Assembly: GCA_937917025.1 (NCBI GenBank) | Contig: CALFSF010000459.1 | Location: 1-8,139 of the forward strand | Direction: 5' to 3' | DNA length: 8,139 nt | Source of the DNA: an uncultured Paraburkholderia sp. | GTDB taxonomy: Bacteria; Pseudomonadota; Gammaproteobacteria; Burkholderiales; Burkholderiaceae | Shown: positions 1 through 5,180 of the stretch, piece after piece | Layout of the letters: each line of letters opens with the position of its first letter | Position numbering within the stretch: position 1 is the stretch's first letter | Program-made: the position numbers and the translations under genes | The notes under the pieces: generated by a model | Told to the model about the DNA's origin: nothing | The model's database searches: none | Seen by the model: only the letters and a program-made list of their open reading frames with translations

Positions 1-1
1 C

Positions 2-190
2 GCCTCGGTGCTCTCGGCGACGGGCGGATGGAACCTGGTGTTCATCGTGTCGGCGGTCATCACGATCGCGGCCGGCGTCTCGGCGAAGTTCATTCTCGCG
101 CCGATGCGTCGGCGCTGGATCGAATCAAGTGACGGCGCGGCGGTGGATGCGGCCAGCGTCGCGGCCAGTTCGGGCCTGAGCCATCACTGA
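2..190 (+). CDS. MFS transporter, C-terminal end only (probable oxalate/formate antiporter)
   Basis: This is the last 62 or so residues of a membrane transporter whose start lies before the window; the reading frame is open from base 2 to a TGA at 188-190. What is visible is one hydrophobic helix (WNLVFIVSAVITIAAGV) followed by a basic patch (APMRRRW) and a polar, Ala-rich cytoplasmic tail ending in SHH. A final helix followed by a 'PMRRR' step is typical of the twelfth helix of OxlT-type MFS antiporters, as I remember them. The oxc and frc genes downstream make oxalate/formate exchange at the inner membrane the most likely job. Such a carrier would bring in oxalate for Frc and export the formate formed. 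A strong terminator follows 62 bases after the stop. The substrate is inferred from context; on this fragment alone, only 'MFS-like C-terminus' is firm. Confidence 0.68.
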   Translation, partial: ASVLSATGGWNLVFIVSAVITIAAGVSAKFILAPMRRRWIESSDGAAVDAASVAASSGLSHH

Positions 191-252
191 CACGGTCGCG
201 GGCGAACAGACAGACGGGCAGCAGCAATCGGCAACGAGAGTCGGGCGGTAAA

Positions 253-290
253 AAAACTCACCCCGGTGCGCAGGCAGCGGGGTGAGTTTT
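253..290. terminator. Bidirectional rho-independent terminator between converging genes
   Basis: A perfect 13-bp inverted repeat, AAAACTCACCCCG (253-265) and CGGGGTGAGTTTT (278-290), encloses a 12-nt loop. The right arm ends in TTTT for plus-strand transcripts. The left side has an A run (250-256) that gives a T run for minus-strand transcripts. It sits between the stop of the plus-strand transporter and the stop of the minus-strand small gene, so it can end transcription from both. Confidence 0.9.
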
Positions 291-356
291 ACACGTTAAG
301 GCCAGGGCGCGAAAGTTTGCCGCGCATGGGCGCGGCATCCGAACGTAACGCCTGAT

Positions 357-749
357 TCAGGCGCCGGCGAGCGCGGGCAGATCCGGTTCGTCCGACCAGC
401 ACGCGGCAATCGAAAAGCCGTGTTGCGAAGCTGGCTGAGCGGTTTGCGCGCCTATGGTGGCTTCGGTACGCGTGGGCAGCGTCTCTGGCGCAATCGCGGT
501 CTTCTTCGCGAGGATCGCTTCGCTCAGGAACGCAGCGCTGTACGCGTTCAGCAGATGCGGATGGTGTGTCTCGACGTACGCGACGATGCGTGCGCGCTCG
601 CCGTCGATGGTTGCGAGCGATTCGAGCGTCTGCTCGTCCCAGCGAAAGCGCAGACCCAGTTCAGCGAACGCCATGTTGTAGGCGCAGAGCTGGGTGCGGA
701 TCGCCTGTTCGCGTTCCGTGTGGTGTCCGTGGATGTGTGCGTCGCCCAT
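357..749 (-). CDS. Small conserved-looking protein of unknown function, His-rich N-terminus
   Basis: A 130-residue soluble protein I do not recognise. The start ATG (747-749) is preceded by GGAGA (756-760 on the plus strand) at 6 nt, a good ribosome site, which favours this strand over the overlapping plus-strand frames. Residues 1-10 (MGDAHIHGHH) hold four His, and a second cluster HHPH lies at 62-65; together with Cys22 these could bind metal, but no known motif is complete. Residues 12-80 are rich in Glu, Arg, Leu and Ala and look helical (YNMAFAELGLRFRW, then GERARIVAYVETHHPHLLNAY). Residues 85-130 are Ala/Thr/Pro-rich and probably disordered. There is no signal peptide or membrane segment. 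It converges on the transporter and diverges from oxc, so it may share the oxalate regulatory region. A role in oxalate metabolism is only a guess from position. Confidence 0.68.
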   Translation of the reverse strand: MGDAHIHGHHTEREQAIRTQLCAYNMAFAELGLRFRWDEQTLESLATIDGERARIVAYVETHHPHLLNAYSAAFLSEAILAKKTAIAPETLPTRTEATIGAQTAQPASQHGFSIAACWSDEPDLPALAGA

Positions 750-797
750 GATGTCTCTCCGGTGATCGATGACGTAGATACAGCGTAGGGCGTCAGA

Positions 798-827
798 ACG
801 ATAGATGATAGTTAAAGATTATTTCAA
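798..827 (-). promoter_or_regulatory. Possible promoter of the His-rich small gene
   Basis: On the minus strand TTGAAA (822-827) is followed after 18 nt by TATCGT (798-803), a 5/6 and a 4/6 match to the sigma-70 boxes. It lies about 50 bases before the start codon at 749. The -35 box overlaps the left arm of the inverted repeat at 819-855, so a protein bound there would affect it. The match is modest. Confidence 0.3.
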
Positions 828-855
828 TAATCATAAGTATTAGCTTATGAAATAA
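819..855. promoter_or_regulatory. AT-rich imperfect palindrome, candidate operator
   Basis: Two nested inverted repeats overlap here. TCATAAG (831-837) pairs with CTTATGA (844-850) around a 6-nt centre. TTATTTCA (819-826) pairs with TGAAATAA (848-855). The right arm can therefore match either left copy. The site lies in the divergent region between the small minus-strand gene and oxc, in a stretch far more AT-rich than the neighbouring genes. This is what a dimeric regulator site looks like (LysR- or GntR-type for example), but no regulator gene is in view and the protein is unknown. Confidence 0.4.
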
Positions 856-1184
856 CGCTGTTGCAGCGCTGAAATGCGGACGGCGTATGCACGTATGTGT
901 ATGTAATATCCAAAATCAAGTATTTGAAAGAGATGAATTTTGAGGCAGAAATGTCAGTTGTCTGGTCGTGGACAGCATGGAGGACATGCGAAAACACGCA
1001 GGGCGTTCCTTGATGTCTTACAGCATGAAACCCACTCTGGAAACGGCCTGAAAGCTTTACGTGACGGACATCATGCCCGACGCAACATTGATGCGCCGCC
1101 GCAGTTTTCCTGGAAGAAACGAGGAAATCCGGCTGCTCCGATTACGCTGCAAAGCAGCACGGCCACAGATCGGATAAAACTCGC
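856..1184. other. Intergenic stretch upstream of oxc, no gene recognised
   Basis: About 330 bases without a convincing gene. The part up to roughly 960 is AT-rich compared with the coding regions and contains three GTATG copies (884-888, 893-897, 899-903) and the palindrome CAGCGCTG. From about 960 to 1184 composition returns toward that of the surrounding DNA. An open frame runs through 940-1188 but starts with TTG, has no good ribosome site and gives a product of unnatural-looking composition. The region probably holds control sites or a long leader for oxc. Confidence 0.5.
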
Positions 1185-1212
1185 TTGACTAATATTGTGT
1201 TTGGAATATTGT
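1185..1212 (+). promoter_or_regulatory. Putative oxc-frc promoter with AATATTGT direct repeat
   Basis: TTGACT (1185-1190, 5/6 match to the -35 box) is followed after 16 nt by TATTGT (1207-1212, 4/6 match to the -10 box), about 45 bases before the oxc start. AATATTGT occurs twice, at 1191-1198 and 1205-1212, and the second copy covers the -10 box. AATATT is its own reverse complement, so the pair is also an inverted repeat. A regulator binding there would overlap RNA polymerase. The start of transcription is inferred. Confidence 0.5.
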
Positions 1213-1241
1213 ATATCACGAGACCACACACACGCCCCGCC

Positions 1242-1248
1242 AAGGAGG
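1242..1248 (+). promoter_or_regulatory. Strong ribosome binding site of oxc
   Basis: AAGGAGG lies 7 nt before the ATG at 1256. It is a near-perfect anti-16S match and fixes this start over in-frame alternatives. It suggests high translation, as expected for a carbon-catabolic enzyme. Confidence 0.85.
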
Positions 1249-1255
1249 AGACGTC

Positions 1256-2998
1256 ATGGCAGAAGTAGTTGGGACCATTGAGCCGCAGACCGCCGCTGCA
1301 GAAGCTACGCAGCAAACAACCGACGGCTTTCACCTCGTCATCGATGCGCTGAAGGCAAACGACATCGATACGATTTTCGGTCTGGTCGGCATCCCCATCA
1401 CCGACCTCGCTCGCCTCGCGCAAGCCGAGGGTATGCGCTTCATCGGCTTTCGGCATGAGCAGCACGCAGGCAACGCGGCGGCCATCGCCGGTTATATGAC
1501 AAAGAAGCCGGGCATCTGCCTGACGGTGTCGGCGCCGGGCTTCCTGAACGGCCTCACGGCGCTCGCCAACGCCACCACGAACTGCTTCCCGATGATTCTC
1601 ATCAGCGGTTCGAGCGAGCGCGAGATCGTCGACCTGCAACAAGGCGATTACGAGGAGATGGATCAGCTGAACGCAGCGAAGCCGTACGCGAAGGCCGCGT
1701 ATCGCGTGCTGCACGCCGAAGACATCGGCATCGGCGTCGCACGTGCGATTCGTGCGGCCGTGTCGGGCCGTCCCGGCGGCGTGTACCTCGATCTGCCCGC
1801 CAAGCTGCTCGCGCAGACGATGGACGCAGTGAAGGCAAAAAAATCGCTCGTGCGCGTGATCGACGCAGCGCCGCGCCAGCTGCCGGCGCCTGAATCGGTA
1901 CAGCGCGCGCTCGATCTGCTGAAGGGCGCGAAGCGTCCGCTGATCCTGCTCGGCAAGGGCGCCGCCTACGCGCAGGCCGACGCGGAAATCCGCGCATTCG
2001 TCGAGAAGACCGGCATTCCGTATCTGCCGATGTCGATGGCGAAGGGCCTGCTGCCCGACACGCACGAACAGTCGGCTTCCGCCGCGCGTTCGTTCGTGCT
2101 GGCCGAAGCGGACGTCGTCGTGCTGATCGGCGCGCGTCTGAACTGGCTGCTCTCGCACGGCAAGGGCAAGACCTGGGGCGCGCCGAAGCAGTTCGTGCAG
2201 ATCGACATCTCGCCGACGGAAATCGACAGCAACGTCGCGATCGCCGCACCGGTGATCGGCGATATCGGTTCGTGCGTGTCGGCGCTCGTGGCGGGCCTCG
2301 ACGCGAGCTTCCCGAAGCCCGCCTCCGAATGGACGGGCGCGATCGCCGCGCGCAAGAGCACCAACCTCGAAAAGATGGCCGCGACGCTGGCGAAGAACCC
2401 GTCGCCGATGAATTTCCACAGCGCACTGCGCGCGATCCGCGATGTGCTGAAGACGCGTCCCGACATCAACGTCGTCAACGAAGGCGCCAATACCCTCGAC
2501 TACGCCCGCAGCATCATCGACATGTACGAGCCGCGCAAGCGCTTCGACTCGGGCACGTGGGGAATCATGGGCATCGGCATGGGCTTCGCGATCGGTGCGG
2601 CGGTGACGAGCGGCAAGCAGGTCGTCGCGATCGAAGGCGACAGCGCGTTCGGCTTTAGCGGCATGGAACTCGAAACCATCTGTCGCTACGACCTGCCGGT
2701 CTGCACGATCGTCTTCAACAACAACGGCGTGTATCGCGGCACCGACGTGAACCCGACGGGCGGCAAGGATGTTGCGCCGACGGTGTTCGTGAAGGGGGCG
2801 CGCTACGACAGGATGATCGAGGCGTTCGGCGGCATCGGACACCACGCCACGACGCCCGAAGAATTGACGAAGGCCCTGCTCGAAGCCATCGCTTCAGGCA
2901 AGCCGACGCTCATCAACGCAGTGATCGATGAAGCCGCCGGCACCGAAAGCGGTCGTCTGACGAACCTGAATCCGCAAAGCGCGGCAATGAAGAAATAA
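1256..2998 (+). CDS. oxc: Oxalyl-CoA decarboxylase (ThDP-dependent)
   Basis: Converts oxalyl-CoA to formyl-CoA and CO2 in the cytoplasm; the ThDP- and Mg-dependent second step of oxalate breakdown. At 580 residues it is 12 longer than the Oxalobacter formigenes enzyme as I remember it (568), and key residues match with that offset: Glu68 in RHEQHAG (the catalytic ThDP glutamate, Glu56 there), Tyr132-Glu133 (Tyr120-Glu121), and Ser565 and Arg567 in ESGR near the C-terminus (Ser553, Arg555). The ThDP/metal motif starts at Gly461-Asp462-Ser463 and ends at Asn488-490; GDS replaces the classic GDG, as I recall is also so in the E. coli enzyme. Domain order is ThDP-Pyr (about 20-185), central domain (about 205-340), ThDP-PP (about 385-560). 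The ATG has an ideal AAGGAGG (1242-1248) at 7 nt. frc follows 29 nt after the stop, so the two are co-transcribed. No sign of damage. Confidence 0.97.
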   Translation: MAEVVGTIEPQTAAAEATQQTTDGFHLVIDALKANDIDTIFGLVGIPITDLARLAQAEGMRFIGFRHEQHAGNAAAIAGYMTKKPGICLTVSAPGFLNGLTALANATTNCFPMILISGSSEREIVDLQQGDYEEMDQLNAAKPYAKAAYRVLHAEDIGIGVARAIRAAVSGRPGGVYLDLPAKLLAQTMDAVKAKKSLVRVIDAAPRQLPAPESVQRALDLLKGAKRPLILLGKGAAYAQADAEIRAFVEKTGIPYLPMSMAKGLLPDTHEQSASAARSFVLAEADVVVLIGARLNWLLSHGKGKTWGAPKQFVQIDISPTEIDSNVAIAAPVIGDIGSCVSALVAGLDASFPKPASEWTGAIAARKSTNLEKMAATLAKNPSPMNFHSALRAIRDVLKTRPDINVVNEGANTLDYARSIIDMYEPRKRFDSGTWGIMGIGMGFAIGAAVTSGKQVVAIEGDSAFGFSGMELETICRYDLPVCTIVFNNNGVYRGTDVNPTGGKDVAPTVFVKGARYDRMIEAFGGIGHHATTPEELTKALLEAIASGKPTLINAVIDEAAGTESGRLTNLNPQSAAMKK

Positions 2999-3027
2999 CA
3001 CCCGTTAAGTCCACAGGAGATACAAAG

Positions 3028-4278
3028 GTGAGCAAACCTCTCGATGGCGTCAAGATCATTGACTTTACTCACGTTCAGGCAGGCCCGGCATGCACGCAGA
3101 TGCTGGCATGGTTTGGTGCAGACGTAATCAAGGTGGAACGCCCAGGTTCCGGCGACGTCACGCGTAGCCAGTTGCGCGACATCCCGGGCGTCGACGCGCT
3201 TTACTTCACGATGCTCAACAGCAACAAGCGTTCGCTGACGCTCGACACCAAGAAGCCGGAAGGCAAGGAAGTGCTCGAAAAGCTGATCCGCGAATCGGAC
3301 GTGCTGGTCGAAAACTTCGGCCCCGGCGCACTCGACCGGATGGGCTTTTCGTGGGAACGCCTGAACGAACTGAATCCGAAGATGATCGTCGCTTCGGTGA
3401 AGGGCTTCAGCGACGGCCACCACTACGACGACCTGAAGGTCTATGAAAACGTCGCGCAGTGCGCGGGCGGCGCGGCATCGACCACGGGCTTCTGGGACGG
3501 TCCGCCGACAATCAGCGCGGCGGCGCTCGGCGACAGCAACACGGGCATGCACCTCGCGATCGGCATCCTGACCGCGCTGATCGGCCGCGACAAGACCGGC
3601 AAGGGCCAGAAGGTCGCGGTCTCGATGCAGGACAGCGTGCTGAACCTGTGCCGCGTGAAGCTGCGCGATCAGCAACGTCTCGATCGCGTCGGCTACCTCG
3701 AGGAATATCCGCAATATCCGCACGGTGAATTCAGCGACGTCGTGCCGCGCGGCGGCAACGCCGGCGGCGGCGGCCAGCCGGGCTGGGTGCTCAAGTGCAA
3801 GGGCTGGGAAACGGACCCGAACGCGTACATCTACTTCACGGTGCAGGGCCACGCGTGGGAGCCGATCTGCCGCGCAATCGGCCGGCCGGAATGGATCGAC
3901 GATCCGGCGTACAAGACTGCTGAAGCGCGTCAGCCGCACATCTTCGAAATCTTCAAGACGATCGAAGAATGGCTCGCCGACAAGACGAAGTTCGAAGCAG
4001 TCGATATCCTGCGCAAGTTCGATATTCCGTGCTCGCCGGTTCTGACGATGAAAGAACTCGCGAACGACCCGTCGCTGCGCGCAAGCGGCACGATCGCCGA
4101 AGTGCAGCACAAGGAGCGCGGCAGCTATCTGACGGTGGGCAGCCCGATCAAGTTCTCGGACATGAAGCCTGAAATCACCGGCTCGCCGCTTCTCGGCGAG
4201 CATAGCGAAGAAGTGCTGGCCGGCCTCGGCTACAGCCGCACCCAGATCGAGAATCTGCGAGAATCGAAAGTGATCTGA
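3028..4278 (+). CDS. frc: Formyl-CoA:oxalate CoA-transferase (class III)
   Basis: Moves CoA from formyl-CoA to oxalate, giving oxalyl-CoA for Oxc and releasing formate. It belongs to the CaiB/BaiF class III CoA-transferases, which act as interlocked dimers. At 416 residues it has the length of E. coli YfdW rather than the longer O. formigenes Frc (428). The catalytic aspartate is Asp169 in AALGDSNTGMH; Gln17, Tyr59 and Tyr139 fall at the numbers known for the active site. The mobile glycine loop is GGGGQ at 246-250. Position 48 is Gln, as in YfdW, where O. formigenes Frc has Trp. The start is GTG, chosen because AGGAGA (3015-3020) stands 7 nt before it and the protein begins MSKPLDGVKIIDFTHV as the family does. 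It is the second gene of the oxc-frc operon and is followed by a terminator. Confidence 0.97.
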   Translation: MSKPLDGVKIIDFTHVQAGPACTQMLAWFGADVIKVERPGSGDVTRSQLRDIPGVDALYFTMLNSNKRSLTLDTKKPEGKEVLEKLIRESDVLVENFGPGALDRMGFSWERLNELNPKMIVASVKGFSDGHHYDDLKVYENVAQCAGGAASTTGFWDGPPTISAAALGDSNTGMHLAIGILTALIGRDKTGKGQKVAVSMQDSVLNLCRVKLRDQQRLDRVGYLEEYPQYPHGEFSDVVPRGGNAGGGGQPGWVLKCKGWETDPNAYIYFTVQGHAWEPICRAIGRPEWIDDPAYKTAEARQPHIFEIFKTIEEWLADKTKFEAVDILRKFDIPCSPVLTMKELANDPSLRASGTIAEVQHKERGSYLTVGSPIKFSDMKPEITGSPLLGEHSEEVLAGLGYSRTQIENLRESKVI

Positions 4279-4332
4279 TCGTTCCGCAGGGGTCGCACGT
4301 GACGCTCGCTTGCCGGATTGCGAACGTCAGTG

Positions 4333-4359
4333 AAACAGCGCCCCTGCGGGCGCTGTTTT
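4333..4359 (+). terminator. Rho-independent terminator of oxc-frc
   Basis: A perfect 11-bp stem, AAACAGCGCCC (4333-4343) and GGGCGCTGTTT (4348-4358), closes a CTGC tetraloop and ends in TTTT (4356-4359). GTG before it and CAC after it can lengthen the stem with one bulge. It begins 54 bases after the frc stop. Confidence 0.88.
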
Positions 4360-4372
4360 CACAATGACACCC

Positions 4373-4395
4373 GCGGGCGCGATCATCGCGCCCGC
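4373..4395 (+). other. Perfect GC-rich hairpin in the leader of the PAS gene
   Basis: GCGGGCGCGAT (4373-4383) and ATCGCGCCCGC (4385-4395) are perfect complements separated by one base, so as RNA they form a 10-bp stem with a TCA loop. No T run follows, so it is not a simple terminator. It ends 24 bases before the ATG at 4420 and 7 bases before the GGAG. It shares GGGCGC/GCGCCC with the terminator just upstream, which allows alternative pairing. It may be a leader structure, an mRNA stabiliser or a DNA site. Confidence 0.6.
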
Positions 4396-4419
4396 CATCA
4401 ACGGAGATTTGCTCGAACC

Positions 4420-4863
4420 ATGCACGCAGCCATCGATTATCAGCAACTTGTCACGGCGATCGGAGACGCGGTCGTCATTTCGGGCACCGACGGCAACATC
4501 ACGCTGTGGAATCCCGCAGCGGAGCGCATGTTCGGCTTCACTGAAGAAGAGGCGCTTGGCAGGTCGCTCGACGTGATCATTCCCGAGCGTCTGCGTGGCC
4601 GTCACTGGGAGGGTTACCAGAAAACCATGGCGACCGGCGAGACGCGCTACGGCAACGACGTGCTGCGCGTGCCCGCCGTTCACAAGGACGGCCGTGCGTT
4701 GTCGATCGCGTTTACCGTCGCGCTGCTGTATGCGCCGGACAAGACGTTGACTGGCATCGTTGCCGTGATCCGCGACGAAACGAGCCGCTTCCAGGAAGAG
4801 CGCGGTTTGCGCAAGCGTATCGCCGAACTGGAAGCGAAGACGCAGGCGCACGCGGGCGCATGA
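4420..4863 (+). CDS. Stand-alone PAS-domain protein, FixL-like possible haem sensor
   Basis: A 147-residue cytoplasmic protein made of one PAS fold (about 8-122) and a short charged helix (about 123-142, RFQEERGLRKRIAELEAK) that could form a coiled coil. Typical PAS marks are GDAVVISGTDGNITLWNPAAE (residues 15-35), MFGFTEEEALGRS and IVAVIRDET at the end. Residues 59-66 read RGRHWEGY; FixL has a similar RSRHDSY stretch with its proximal haem His, so His62 is a candidate haem ligand. No kinase, cyclase, DNA-binding or other output domain is attached, so it would have to act through a partner or as a small-molecule binder. The start at 4420 is chosen because the PAS fold begins there; a longer frame back to 4318 runs through the terminator and leader hairpin and encodes an Arg/His-rich stretch. 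GGAG lies at 4403-4406, a long 13 nt away. The next gene follows after 42 nt. Confidence 0.87.
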   Translation: MHAAIDYQQLVTAIGDAVVISGTDGNITLWNPAAERMFGFTEEEALGRSLDVIIPERLRGRHWEGYQKTMATGETRYGNDVLRVPAVHKDGRALSIAFTVALLYAPDKTLTGIVAVIRDETSRFQEERGLRKRIAELEAKTQAHAGA

Positions 4864-4905
4864 CGCTTCGCGGTTTCAACGAAAGCCTTTGCCAGGAGAG
4901 ATTCG

Positions 4906-5160
4906 ATGCGTGTAGAAACGCTTGGACGTTACCAGCTCGAACTATCGGCGCGGCAGTTCATCCATAACGGCGGGTGGGCCGCGTTCGCCGCGATCAGCAC
5001 GACGGAGGACGACGCCGCGCCGGTCGACGTGCTGCCGCTGCAGCAGGTCATGGAAAACGCGGTCTTCGAGAGCGAGGCAGCGGCGATCGCCGCTGCGCGT
5101 GGCGTCGTGATCGCGTTGCTGAAGCGGCCACAACCGCCCGCCACGCCGGCCGTCGTCTGA
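4906..5160 (+). CDS. 84-residue protein of unknown function, paired with the PAS gene
   Basis: A small soluble protein I do not recognise. The ATG has AGGAGAG (4894-4900) at 5 nt, a strong ribosome site, and it follows the PAS gene by 42 nt with no terminator between, so the two are probably co-transcribed. The N-terminal half looks like two beta strands (RYQLELSARQFIHNGGWAAFAAIST) and the C-terminal half like one long Ala-rich helix (FESEAAAIAAARGVVIALLK, residues 54-73), then a Pro-rich tail. This strand-strand-helix plan is seen in many short bacterial proteins of unknown role. There is no signal peptide or membrane helix. Overlapping frames in the same stretch are Arg/Ser-rich and look like shadows. 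It converges on the minus-strand exporter gene with only 20 bases between the stops and no clear terminator. Confidence 0.72.
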   Translation: MRVETLGRYQLELSARQFIHNGGWAAFAAISTTEDDAAPVDVLPLQQVMENAVFESEAAAIAAARGVVIALLKRPQPPATPAVV

Positions 5161-5180
5161 GCGGCGACGGGCGACGGGCG

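Noticed and set aside
933..1013. Short Trp-containing open frame beginning at ATG 933, a possible leader peptide
   Set aside because: No good ribosome site, 26 codons, and no terminator/antiterminator structure tied to it.
940..1188. 82-codon plus-strand open frame upstream of oxc
   Set aside because: TTG start, no ribosome site, odd composition, and it covers the likely -35 box of oxc.
1142..2845. Long minus-strand open frame (567 codons) opposite oxc
   Set aside because: It lies antisense to a certain gene and its product is Arg/His/Asp-rich with no family likeness. Such frames arise from third-position GC bias on the other strand.
2803..4203. Long minus-strand open frame (466 codons) opposite frc
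   Set aside because: Same reason: a shadow of frc codon bias, with Arg- and Ala-rich low-quality protein.
4318..4419. Longer N-terminus for the PAS protein
   Set aside because: The extra 34 residues run through the frc terminator and the leader hairpin and are Arg/His-rich; the PAS fold begins at the 4420 start.
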